In this document: in pieces, positions 1 through 5,262 of the stretch | Numbering within the stretch: position 1 is the stretch's first letter | Layout of the letters: every line of letters begins with the position of its first letter | NCBI GenBank assembly: GCA_015489255.1 | Contig: WGAD01000370.1 | Span: forward strand, 1 to 5,262 | Source: Anaerolineales bacterium | GTDB taxonomy: Bacteria; Chloroflexota; Anaerolineae; Anaerolineales; Villigracilaceae | Direction of reading: 5' to 3' | Length of the DNA: 5,262 bases | Notes under the pieces: model-generated | Databases searched by the model: none | What the model was told of the DNA's origin: nothing | What the model saw: only the letters and a program-made list of their open reading frames with translations | Position numbers and translations under genes: made by a program

Positions 1-480
1 CTGATCCAAATTGGCAGCCGTAACATGCAGCACTTTCCGCTGCTGTGGGCCGTCGGCGAAAGCGAAAAGCCGGTGCTGCTCAAACGCGGCTTCATGTCCA
101 CCGTGGACGAATGGCTCAAAGCCGCCGAACACATCGCCACCCGCGGCAATGAAAAGATCATCCTTTGCGAGCGCGGCATCCGCACCTTCGAGACCGCCAC
201 CCGCAACACCCTGGACGTGAACGGCATCGCGCTGGCGCGGCAGCTGGCCCCCTGGCCGGTGCTGGGCGACCCCAGCCACGCCACGGGACGAACCGATTTG
301 GTGCTGCCAGCCTCGCGGGCCGCCCTGGCCGCCGGCGCGGACGGTCTGCTGGTGGAGGTACACCCCAACCCGCCCGCAGCCCTCTCCGACGCCGACCAGG
401 CCTTCCCGTTGGAGGCCGTGCCGCAGCTCATCGCCCAGGCGCGCGCAATCGCCCAGGCGCTGGGGCGCGGGGTGCGGTAG
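1..480 (+). CDS. aroF: 3-deoxy-7-phosphoheptulonate (DAHP) synthase, type I-beta, first copy; 5' end outside window
   Basis: This is the C-terminal 159 residues of a DAHP synthase, read in frame 1 from the window edge to TAG at 478-480. The enzyme condenses phosphoenolpyruvate and erythrose 4-phosphate, the first step of the shikimate pathway, in the cytosol. Visible family motifs are [46 protein letters not shown] and ALSD. The metal-ligand positions His (277-279), Glu (355-357) and Asp (388-390) are all present; the Cys ligand lies upstream of the window. It aligns without gaps to the complete copy at 3889-4935 at a constant offset of 4425 bases, so roughly 179 N-terminal residues are missing. 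In the first 73 residues I count 46 identities to that copy. The stop is 12 bases before the menH-like gene, suggesting one operon. Whether it carries a regulatory N-terminal domain cannot be seen. The family call is very secure; the gene symbol is by function only. Confidence 0.95.
   Translation: MIQIGSRNMQHFPLLWAVGESEKPVLLKRGFMSTVDEWLKAAEHIATRGNEKIILCERGIRTFETATRNTLDVNGIALARQLAPWPVLGDPSHATGRTDLVLPASRAALAAGADGLLVEVHPNPPAALSDADQAFPLEAVPQLIAQARAIAQALGRGVR
70..210 (+). repeat. Near-identical DNA blocks shared with the second DAHP synthase gene (left copy)
   Basis: Three exact blocks recur at a constant offset of 4425 bases: 70-90 equals 4495-4515 (21 bases), 172-188 equals 4597-4613 (17 bases) and 193-210 equals 4618-4635 (18 bases). 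They encode the conserved PVLLKRG, RGIRTF and TATRNT motifs. They reflect paralogy plus shared codon choice, and are not a mobile repeat. Confidence 0.85.
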
Positions 481-492
481 CCCCGGAATCTC

Positions 493-1302
493 ATGCAGAA
501 ACACCGCTTGTTGCACATCCGTCAATGGGGCGCGCCCTCTGCTCCTCCTTTGGTCTTTCTGCACGGCTTCATGGGCACCGGCGCAGACTGGGAACCCGTC
601 GCCCGCACGCTGGCAGCGCGTTTTCACTGCCTGGCCGTGGATTGGCCCGGACATGGGCAGACGCCCCTCTCTACGGCCCAGGGCATTGGCTACGCGCAAT
701 GGAATGCCGTCCTGAACGATACGCTCACCGCTCACGGCCTGCCAGCGGTCACCTTGATCGGTTATTCCATGGGCGGACGCCTGGCCCTGGATTTCGCCCT
801 GCGCTATCCGCACCGCGTACAAACCCTGGCGCTCATCTCCGCCAACCCGGGCATCGGAGACCCTGCCCAACGGGCAGCGCGCCGCTGCTGGGACGCGGAC
901 AACGCCCGCCGCCTGCGAGAAGACGGCCTGCCTGCCTTTCTGCAATACTGGTACAACCTGCCGCTCTTTGCCTCGCTGGACGCCGTACCCGGGCGCAAAC
1001 CGGCTGTCATCGCCCGCCGCAGCGGACAGGATGCCAAAACCCTGGCGCAGATCATCACAACCATTAGTCCGGGCACACAGCCCAGCCTATGGCCGCACCT
1101 GTCCGCATTAAAGATACCTGTACTAGCAGTGTATGGTCAGCTAGACGAGAAGTATCAGAATCTCACCCGCGAGATGTCCCGCCGCCACCCGCATATCCGC
1201 ACTGTCGGCGTCCCCCAAGCGGGGCATGCCGTCCATGTGGAGCAGCCAGAAGCATTGACAAAAATCATTGCTAACTTTCTTGGAGACGCCTCACATGAGT
1301 AA
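493..1302 (+). CDS. menH: Alpha/beta hydrolase, MenH-like (2-succinyl-6-hydroxy-2,4-cyclohexadiene-1-carboxylate synthase)
   Basis: A 269-residue alpha/beta-hydrolase fold protein, close to the usual MenH length. MenH removes pyruvate from SEPHCHC to give SHCHC in menaquinone synthesis, a pathway starting from chorismate. Seen in sequence: the oxyanion-side motif LHGFMGTGADW near residues 23-33, the nucleophile elbow GYSMGGRLAL with Ser92, the acid Asp218 in VYGQLDEKY, and His245 in AGHAVHVEQPE, a complete catalytic triad. The cap region WYNLPLFASL (about residues 152-161) and the preceding LISANPG are typical of MenH rather than of generic esterases. The ATG at 493 follows the upstream stop by 12 bases and has only a weak GGA upstream, so translation may depend on the preceding gene. 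The upstream neighbour makes the chorismate precursor, which supports a menaquinone role, but no other men gene is in the window. The alternative is another small-substrate alpha/beta hydrolase. Confidence 0.8.
   Translation: MQKHRLLHIRQWGAPSAPPLVFLHGFMGTGADWEPVARTLAARFHCLAVDWPGHGQTPLSTAQGIGYAQWNAVLNDTLTAHGLPAVTLIGYSMGGRLALDFALRYPHRVQTLALISANPGIGDPAQRAARRCWDADNARRLREDGLPAFLQYWYNLPLFASLDAVPGRKPAVIARRSGQDAKTLAQIITTISPGTQPSLWPHLSALKIPVLAVYGQLDEKYQNLTREMSRRHPHIRTVGVPQAGHAVHVEQPEALTKIIANFLGDASHE
1282..1285 (+). promoter_or_regulatory. Ribosome binding site deciding the acyltransferase start
   Basis: GGAG at 1282-1285 lies 9 bases before ATG 1295 and inside the end of menH. The frame could also start at TTG 1268, but that codon has no comparable site in front of it. 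The protein family also normally begins only a few residues before the first R-x-D-G-L-R motif, which favours 1295. Confidence 0.6.
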
Positions 1303-3220
1303 ATTACGTTACCGCGCTGATATCGATGGCCTGCGCGCCGTTGCCGTGCTGGCTGTGCTCTTTTACCACGCAAAATTCGCTGGATTCTCCGGCGGCTACG
1401 TTGGCGTGGATGTATTTTTCGTCATCTCCGGCTATCTGATCACCGGCATCATCTGGCAGCAATTGCATACGGATCGTTTTTCCATCGCCCATTTCTACGA
1501 ACGCCGCATCCGCCGCATCTTTCCTGCCCTGTATCTCCTGCTCCTCTTCGTCCTGCTCGGCGCCTTCTGGCTTTATACGCCCGAAAAGCTCATCGGCGTC
1601 GCCAAAAGCGCCCTGGCGACGATCGGCTTTTCTTCCAACATTCTCTTCTGGAGCGAAAGCGGATATTTTGACACCCCCTCAGCCCTGAAGCCCTTGCTGC
1701 ATACCTGGTCATTAGCCGTGGAAGAACAATTTTATGTGGTCTATCCCTGGTTTCTGTGGCTGGGATGGCGCTACTTGCGCCCGCATTTCAAAAAGATCTT
1801 CTGGCTGGTCTTTTTTCTTTCCTTTGCTGGCGGCCTGGCGGCGCTCAAGTCCGATCCCAGCGCTGCCTTCTACTTTGCCCATTGGCGCGCCTGGGAATTG
1901 ATGGTCGGCGGGGCGCTGGCGCTGCAATACGTTCCGCCGTTGCGTAATGCCCGCCAAAAAGAAGCCGCATCTTTTCTTGGCGCCGCTTTCATCCTCGGCA
2001 GCGTCTTCCTGCTGCAAGAAGAAAGCCTCTTCCCCGGCTGGAACGCCCTCTGGCCGGTGCTGGGCACAGCCGCGCTGATTCACAGCAACAGCCCCGGGGG
2101 AAAAACGCAAGTTGGCCGTTGGCTCAGCCACCCCGTTGCCGTTTTCATCGGGAAAATTTCCTATTCTCTGTACCTGTGGCACTGGCCTTTGTTGCTCTAC
2201 GCCCGTACATACTTCCTGCGCCCGCTCACAGTGTGGGAAACGTGGTTCGTGCTACTGCTCAGCGGACTGGCGGCCTTCTTCTCCTGGCGGTGGATAGAAA
2301 ACCCCTTCCGCCGTCGCGATTTCCTCTCGCGCAAGGCCGTGTTCCAATTCGGCGGCGCCTTGATGCTTCTTTTTGGCGCCGTTACGGGCTGGCTGTGGAG
2401 GCATACGGTCAACACAGGGGTTGAGTTTCCGCCCGAATACGCCAGCTATCGCTGTATTTATGACGCAAAACATCAGATAAAGGATGCCCCTCTTGTCGCC
2501 TGCAAGCTCGGAGCCCCCCAAGCTCCAGCAAGGTTTGCCATCCTGGGCGATTCGCACAGCAACGCTCTGTCGCCCGCTATCCAGCACGCTGCAGCGAACA
2601 ACAACGTTCAGGGATTCTTGTTGCCTGATAGCGGATGCCTTCCATTGGAAGGCGTCGAGCTCGTGAATCTGGAATGCGCGCGACACTGTGAACGCGCCCT
2701 GCGCTATATAGAAACCCAACCCGAAATAGAGACTGTTTTCATCGTCTCCTTCTGGCATGGCTACCGCAACAAGCCACTTTGGGATGCCGCTGGCGAAATC
2801 CCACCGAACGCTGACTTCACCACCCTGCTGGAAGCAGGCCTGCGCCGCACCGTGGAGACTCTACAAAGCCGGGGATATACCCCCGTGCTGGTTTACCCTA
2901 TCCCAACAGCCACATATCCGGTGCAAGACGCCTGGTATGTGGCCGCGCGCACGAACCGGGATGTCAATGTGCTGGTAGCCCGTTCATGGGACGAATATTT
3001 GCAGGAAGCCGGCGATGTCCGGGACCTCATCCGCCGTGTCGCAGACGAATACCAGCTCGCCACCATCGACCCCGCCCCCATGCTGTGCCCCGACGGCCAA
3101 TGCCGCGTCGCAGACGCTAACGCCCCGCTTTACTACGATACCAACCACCTGTCCATCTACGGCGCGCAAACGCTGACGCCGCTATTTGAACGCTATTTCC
3201 AACAATCCTTTTCTCCCTGA
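1295..3220 (+). CDS. Acyltransferase 3 (OafA/YrhL-like) membrane protein with C-terminal SGNH domain
   Basis: A 641-residue two-domain protein. The N-terminal part (about 1-340) is an acyltransferase-3 membrane domain with about ten hydrophobic segments. Its motifs in order are RADIDGLRAVAVLAVLFYHA with the conserved His25, GGYVGVDVFFVISGYLITG, FYERRIRRIFPAL, LLHTWSLAVEEQFY (His136, Glu143/Glu144), GKISYSLYLWHWPLL and WRWIENPFRRR. An additional hydrophobic segment at about 348-367 leads into an SGNH hydrolase-like domain with GDSHSNAL (Ser420) and DTNHLS (Asp615, His618). Several Cys residues in this part would suit disulfides outside the cytoplasm. AT3-SGNH proteins of this length move acetyl or similar acyl groups across the membrane onto surface or secreted glycans; the specific acceptor here cannot be told. 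The gene overlaps menH by 8 bases, so it is co-transcribed, although no functional link to aromatic metabolism is evident. Base composition looks somewhat less GC-rich than its neighbours. Confidence 0.92.
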   Translation: MSKLRYRADIDGLRAVAVLAVLFYHAKFAGFSGGYVGVDVFFVISGYLITGIIWQQLHTDRFSIAHFYERRIRRIFPALYLLLLFVLLGAFWLYTPEKLIGVAKSALATIGFSSNILFWSESGYFDTPSALKPLLHTWSLAVEEQFYVVYPWFLWLGWRYLRPHFKKIFWLVFFLSFAGGLAALKSDPSAAFYFAHWRAWELMVGGALALQYVPPLRNARQKEAASFLGAAFILGSVFLLQEESLFPGWNALWPVLGTAALIHSNSPGGKTQVGRWLSHPVAVFIGKISYSLYLWHWPLLLYARTYFLRPLTVWETWFVLLLSGLAAFFSWRWIENPFRRRDFLSRKAVFQFGGALMLLFGAVTGWLWRHTVNTGVEFPPEYASYRCIYDAKHQIKDAPLVACKLGAPQAPARFAILGDSHSNALSPAIQHAAANNNVQGFLLPDSGCLPLEGVELVNLECARHCERALRYIETQPEIETVFIVSFWHGYRNKPLWDAAGEIPPNADFTTLLEAGLRRTVETLQSRGYTPVLVYPIPTATYPVQDAWYVAARTNRDVNVLVARSWDEYLQEAGDVRDLIRRVADEYQLATIDPAPMLCPDGQCRVADANAPLYYDTNHLSIYGAQTLTPLFERYFQQSFSP

Positions 3221-3285
3221 GAAAGGCTGCCGCCCAGTGCCCCGCTTGCAGCGCATAAATATTCCATAAACACGCGCCTCGCCGG

Positions 3286-3314
3286 TTGACAAAACCGATA
3301 AAACCCTGTATAAA
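3286..3314 (+). promoter_or_regulatory. Sigma-70 type promoter of the aroH-DAHP synthase-tyrA operon
   Basis: A perfect -35 hexamer TTGACA (3286-3291), a 17-base spacer and a -10 hexamer TATAAA (3309-3314), one mismatch from the TATAAT consensus. The predicted transcription start is about 3320-3323, only a few bases before the leader peptide ATG at 3325. It is the only convincing housekeeping promoter in the window and sits directly before the attenuator. The preceding stretch 3221-3285 contains no gene, and I see no clear terminator for the upstream operon there. Confidence 0.85.
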
Positions 3315-3324
3315 CTTGCCCAGC

Positions 3325-3402
3325 ATGAATGCCTTATCTTTTGTCCCCGCCTACGCCTATCCTTACGGCTCCGGAACCCCGCGAGCCGCTGGCGGCGTTT
3401 AA
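3325..3402 (+). CDS. Tyrosine-rich leader peptide of attenuator (25 aa)
   Basis: A 25-codon ORF, ATG 3325 to TAA 3400-3402, starting within a few bases of the predicted transcription start. The central stretch reads [10 protein letters not shown]: Tyr codons at positions 10, 12 and 14 (TAC 3352, TAT 3358, TAC 3364) and one Phe codon at position 6. Three Tyr in five codons upstream of a terminator and a tyrosine-synthesis operon is the signature of a leader peptide whose translation speed senses charged tRNA-Tyr. There is no room for a Shine-Dalgarno site, so it is probably translated as a leaderless or almost leaderless message. The stop codon lies inside the proposed antiterminator arm, as expected for attenuation control. 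The peptide itself probably has no function once made. The ORF is seen; the regulatory role is inferred from layout. Confidence 0.8.
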   Translation: MNALSFVPAYAYPYGSGTPRAAGGV

Positions 3403-3456
3403 AAGATCAGGCTCTACCCTGCACTGCAAACGTCCGGCCACGGTCGGACGTTTTTT
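3353..3456 (+). promoter_or_regulatory. Tyrosine transcription attenuator (protector, antiterminator and terminator pairings)
   Basis: Hand folding finds three competing structures. The first (protector) pairs ACGCC 3353-3357 with GGCGT 3394-3398 and encloses a hairpin at 3367-3387 (arms GGCTC and GAGCC plus an inner CGG/CCG, loop AACC); its 5' arm overlaps the first Tyr codon. The second (antiterminator) pairs 3393-3400 with 3428-3436, eight pairs with one bulged base at 3433. The third is the terminator, 3428-3453. A ribosome stalled at the Tyr codons would break the protector and free 3393-3400 to seize the terminator's 5' arm, allowing read-through. A ribosome that reaches the stop at 3400 would cover that arm and let the terminator form. 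The pairings are seen in the sequence; the switching behaviour is inferred by analogy with trp/his/phe attenuators. Confidence 0.7.
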
Positions 3457-3460
3457 GTTT
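3428..3460 (+). terminator. Intrinsic terminator (attenuator terminator hairpin)
   Basis: AAACGTCCG (3428-3436) pairs perfectly with CGGACGTTT (3445-3453), nine base pairs. The loop GCCACGGT can add a G-U and a C-G pair to leave a CACG tetraloop. Six T follow from 3451, then GTTT. It stands between the promoter and the aroH ribosome binding site, so it can only regulate the downstream operon and does not end the upstream one. Confidence 0.92.
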
Positions 3461-3476
3461 GCCCACGTTTCTTTAT

Positions 3477-3483
3477 GGAGGTG
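3477..3483 (+). promoter_or_regulatory. Ribosome binding site of aroH
   Basis: GGAGGTG at 3477-3483 with the GGAGG core 6 bases before ATG 3488. It sets the aroH start at 3488: the frame stays open back to 3329, but that stretch covers the terminator hairpin and lacks family similarity. Confidence 0.85.
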
Positions 3484-3487
3484 TTCC

Positions 3488-3892
3488 ATGCCCATCCGCG
3501 GCCTGCGCGGCGCAACAGTCGCCGCCGAAAATACGCAATCTGCCATTCTAGCGGCCACCCGCGAGCTCCTGCAAGCGATCTTGCAGGCTAACCCTTCTCT
3601 CCAGCCAGCCGACCTGGCCAGCGCGATCTTTACCGTCACCGAAGACCTGAACGCCACTTACCCGGCCCTGGCCGCCCGGCTGGAGGGCTGGATGGAAGTG
3701 CCGCTCCTCTGCGGACGGGAGATCCCCGTCCCCGGCGGACTGGAGCGTTGCATCCGCGTCTTGTTGCACTGGAATACCCCGCTGCCACAAAACGCGATCC
3801 GCCATGTGTATCTGCGCCAGGCCGAAAGCCTGCGTCCCGATCTGGCGCTGCAAGCCGCCGGGTTGCTGTCTGCCGGGGAGGTGCCCGCATGA
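3488..3892 (+). CDS. aroH: Chorismate mutase, AroH type (monofunctional)
   Basis: A 134-residue protein converting chorismate to prephenate, the branch-point step to tyrosine and phenylalanine, in the cytosol; family members form pseudo-alpha/beta-barrel trimers. The sequence follows the Bacillus subtilis AroH pattern: [10 protein letters not shown] at the start with Arg7, C-x-x-E (Cys75, Glu78), CIRV with Arg90, IRHVYL with Tyr108 and LRPDL near 115-119. These positions match the known active-site residues Arg7, Cys75, Glu78, Arg90 and Tyr108. Tyr58 stands where B. subtilis has Phe57. The start at 3488 is supported by a strong ribosome binding site and by the family's MxIRGIRGAT beginning. 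It is the first gene behind the tyrosine attenuator, and its stop TGA (3890-3892) overlaps the next start by 4 bases (ATGA). The call is very secure. Confidence 0.96.
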   Translation: MPIRGLRGATVAAENTQSAILAATRELLQAILQANPSLQPADLASAIFTVTEDLNATYPALAARLEGWMEVPLLCGREIPVPGGLERCIRVLLHWNTPLPQNAIRHVYLRQAESLRPDLALQAAGLLSAGEVPA

Positions 3893-3909
3893 TGATCATC
3901 ATGCGGGCA
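3882..3909 (+). repeat. 28-base perfect palindrome over the aroH stop / DAHP synthase start
   Basis: Arms TGCCCGCATGATGA (3882-3895) and TCATCATGCGGGCA (3896-3909) are exact reverse complements. In RNA they can form a 12-pair stem with a GATC loop. The DAHP synthase start codon (3889), the aroH stop codon (3890-3892) and the alternative ATG at 3892 are all inside. The GGAGG ribosome binding site (3877-3881) ends one base before it. The structure could keep the DAHP synthase start closed until ribosomes translating aroH open it. It encodes ordinary family-like residues, so a chance origin is possible. Confidence 0.75.
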
Positions 3910-4935
3910 GACGCCCGCCCCCAAGAAATTGAAACCGTCGTCCAGTGTGTGCAGCGGCGCGGCGCGCAGGCCCATGTGTCCAGCGGCGCTGAACGGACCG
4001 TCATCGGCATCGTCGGCGATACGCGCCGCCTGAGCCAGGATGAATTCATTCGCATGGAGGGCGTCGATCGTATTGTGCCTATCTCCAAACCGTACAAACT
4101 GGCCTCGCGCGAGTTCCACCCCCAGGACACAGTCTTCCGGGTGGGAGATGCCGTCTTCGGTGGAGCCGGGTTGACGCTCATCGCCGGCCCTTGTTCCGTG
4201 GAAAGCCGCTCGCAATTGCTCGAGATCGCCCACGCCGTGCGCGAGGCCGGCGCCCACGCTCTGCGCGGCGGCGCTTTCAAACCGCGCACCTCGCCGTACA
4301 GTTTTCAAGGGCTGGGCGAGGCCGGCCTGGAACTGCTGGCCGAAGCCCGTGCAGCCACCGGCCTGCCCATCGTCACAGAAGTTATGTCGCCGGAACAACT
4401 CCCCCTGGTTGCCCGTTATGCCGACGTACTCCAGATCGGCGCGCGCAACATGCAAAACTACGCCCTTTTGCAAGCCGCCGGGCGTTCCGGCAAACCGGTG
4501 CTGCTCAAACGCGGCCCCAGCGCCACCCTGGACGAATGGCTGTTGGCTGCCGAATATCTGCTGGCAGAAGGCAATCTGCAAGTCGCGCTCTGTGAACGCG
4601 GCATCCGCACCTTTGCCACCGCCACCCGCAACACCACCGACATCAACGCCGTGCCCGCCCTCAAAGACCGCACCCACTTGCCTGTCTTTCTGGACCCCAG
4701 TCATAGCACCGGACGCTGGGAGTACGTGGCGGCAATCGCCCGCGCCGGGGTGGCCGCGGGCGCCGATGGATTGATCGTAGAAGTTCACCACCGCCCGCAA
4801 GAAGCCCTCTCCGATGGCGGGCAATCGCTCAAGCCAGAACGATTTGCCGCGCTGGTGAGCGAAGCGCGACAAATCGCCGCCGTCATCGGTCGCCCTCTCG
4901 CCCAGCCGGAAACTGCCCATGTCCGCCCTGCCTGA
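3889..4935 (+). CDS. aroF: DAHP synthase, type I-beta, with N-terminal ferredoxin-like regulatory domain (second copy, complete)
   Basis: A 348-residue DAHP synthase catalysing the first shikimate-pathway step. Residues 1 to about 65 form the ferredoxin-like (ACT-like) regulatory domain (MMIIMRAD..., [16 protein letters not shown]). The (beta/alpha)8 barrel follows, with [65 protein letters not shown] and VEVHHRP. Numbered from ATG 3889, the metal ligands fall at Cys102, His272, Glu298 and Asp309. These are the numbers I recall for the Thermotoga maritima enzyme, which supports this start over ATG 3892. His29 and Ser31, the pair that contacts inhibitory tyrosine in the Thermotoga enzyme, are kept, so tyrosine feedback is likely. 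GGAGG at 3877-3881 gives 7 bases of spacing. The gene overlaps aroH by 4 bases and tyrA by 17. About ten residues beyond the usual C-terminus are non-conserved. Confidence 0.97.
   Translation: MMIIMRADARPQEIETVVQCVQRRGAQAHVSSGAERTVIGIVGDTRRLSQDEFIRMEGVDRIVPISKPYKLASREFHPQDTVFRVGDAVFGGAGLTLIAGPCSVESRSQLLEIAHAVREAGAHALRGGAFKPRTSPYSFQGLGEAGLELLAEARAATGLPIVTEVMSPEQLPLVARYADVLQIGARNMQNYALLQAAGRSGKPVLLKRGPSATLDEWLLAAEYLLAEGNLQVALCERGIRTFATATRNTTDINAVPALKDRTHLPVFLDPSHSTGRWEYVAAIARAGVAAGADGLIVEVHHRPQEALSDGGQSLKPERFAALVSEARQIAAVIGRPLAQPETAHVRPA
4495..4635 (+). repeat. Near-identical DNA blocks shared with the first DAHP synthase gene (right copy)
   Basis: The right-hand partners of the blocks at 70-210, in the same orientation. 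Homologous exchange between them would remove the menH-like gene, the acyltransferase, the attenuator and aroH, leaving one hybrid DAHP synthase gene. Confidence 0.85.
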
Positions 4936-5262
4936 GCGCATCACCATCTTTGGCCTGGGACTGATGGGCGGCTCCCTGGCGCAAGCCCTGGCAGATGCCC
5001 CCGTCACCCTCTGCGGGGTGGACGCCGATCCCGCCACCCGCAAGCAGGCCGCTGCAGCGGCCCTGTTCGACCAGATCACCGACTCCGTGGCCGATCTGCT
5101 CCCCCGCACCGATCTGCTCATCCTGGCCGCGCCCGTGCGGGCCAACCTGGCTTTGTTATCGGATCTGCCTCGCACAGCCCCCGCCGGCCTCGCCGTTCTG
5201 GATTTGAGTTCCACCAAGCGAGCGATCTTGGCGGCAATGGACGCCTTGCCCGATACGTTGGC
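4919..5262 (+). CDS. tyrA: Prephenate/arogenate dehydrogenase, N-terminal part; runs off the window
   Basis: The first 114 codons of a TyrA-family dehydrogenase, which oxidatively decarboxylates prephenate (or arogenate) on the way to tyrosine. An N-terminal Rossmann fold is evident: [18 protein letters not shown] with the glycine motif G12-x-G14-x-x-G17-G18-S19, then CGVDAD with Asp35 at the end of the second strand, which suggests NAD rather than [12 protein letters not shown] and LDLSSTKR follow, the usual positions for TyrA's AAPV and D-x-S-S/T-K segments. Start ATG 4919 overlaps the end of the DAHP synthase gene by 17 bases; only a weak GGA is upstream, so it probably relies on translational coupling. 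Prephenate versus arogenate preference cannot be judged because the catalytic domain is outside the window. It is the tyrosine-specific gene that makes sense of the Tyr-codon leader. Confidence 0.92.
   Translation, partial: MSALPERITIFGLGLMGGSLAQALADAPVTLCGVDADPATRKQAAAAALFDQITDSVADLLPRTDLLILAAPVRANLALLSDLPRTAPAGLAVLDLSSTKRAILAAMDALPDTL

Noticed and set aside
165..1067. 300-codon plus-strand open frame across the first DAHP synthase and menH
   Set aside because: An Arg/Pro/Gly-rich out-of-frame shadow; both true frames carry intact catalytic motifs.
1268..1294. TTG 1268 as the acyltransferase start
   Set aside because: No ribosome binding site for it and nine extra residues outside the family pattern; ATG 1295 has GGAG at suitable spacing.
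3226..3252. GCTGC/GCAGC inverted repeat after the acyltransferase stop as a terminator
   Set aside because: Only five pairs with a 17-base loop and no T-tract; not convincing as an intrinsic terminator.
3373..3384. GGAACCCCGCGA resembling a T-box antiterminator motif
   Set aside because: The core has an extra base relative to the T-box consensus. Only about 50 bases lie between the promoter start and the motif, too few for a Stem I specifier domain. The bases are explained by the 3367-3387 hairpin.
3329..3487. In-frame upstream extension of aroH from ATG 3329
   Set aside because: The extension reads through the terminator hairpin and the GGAGG site, has no resemblance to chorismate mutases, and the family start [10 protein letters not shown] is at 3488.
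5047..5062. 16-base perfect palindrome GGCCGCTGCAGCGGCC in tyrA
   Set aside because: It encodes a run of alanines, where GC-rich Ala codons readily create such symmetry; no placement suggests function.
3658..5217. Long minus-strand open frame of 519 codons
   Set aside because: It lies antisense to aroH, DAHP synthase and tyrA, all of which are clearly coding. The frame is open because of GC-rich codon structure and its translation is low-complexity with no domain.
1..5262. CRISPR array, tRNA/rRNA genes, insertion sequences or phage genes
   Set aside because: I saw no regularly spaced repeats, no tRNA-like cloverleaf ends, no transposase-like reading frame and no terminal inverted repeats.

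Overview
The window is a high-GC bacterial chromosome segment of 5262 bases, with every recognisable gene on the + strand and closely packed. It holds two transcription units of aromatic (chorismate) metabolism. The gene set is a type I-beta DAHP synthase with an N-terminal regulatory domain, a monofunctional AroH chorismate mutase and TyrA in a row, plus a MenH-like hydrolase. This fits a thermophile-type or Chloroflexota (Anaerolineae-like) genome, but that placement is inference and rests on gene content and base composition only.

Left unit (1-3220): the 3' end of a first DAHP synthase gene (1-480), then a MenH-like alpha/beta hydrolase (493-1302), then an integral-membrane acyltransferase-3 protein fused to an extracytoplasmic SGNH domain (1295-3220). 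The acyltransferase start overlaps the end of menH by 8 bases, so the three genes look like one operon.

Regulatory gap (3221-3487): after about 65 bases with nothing clear in them comes a textbook sigma-70 type promoter (TTGACA, 17 bases, TATAAA). A 25-codon leader ORF follows with three Tyr codons in five positions (YAYPY). Next come mutually exclusive RNA pairings, a strong intrinsic terminator and a good ribosome binding site. I read this as a ribosome-mediated tyrosine attenuator. It is the most interesting element of the window.

Right unit (3488-5262): aroH chorismate mutase, a second, complete DAHP synthase and the start of tyrA (prephenate/arogenate dehydrogenase). The genes overlap by 4 and 17 bases. 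Together they supply the committed first step (DAHP), the branch-point step (chorismate to prephenate) and the tyrosine-specific step. Regulation by tyrosine codons in the leader therefore makes sense. The DAHP synthase also keeps the His29/Ser31 pair known from the tyrosine-gated Thermotoga enzyme, which suggests tyrosine controls the pathway at both transcription and enzyme level. A 28-base perfect palindrome lies exactly over the aroH stop / DAHP synthase start and could couple their translation.
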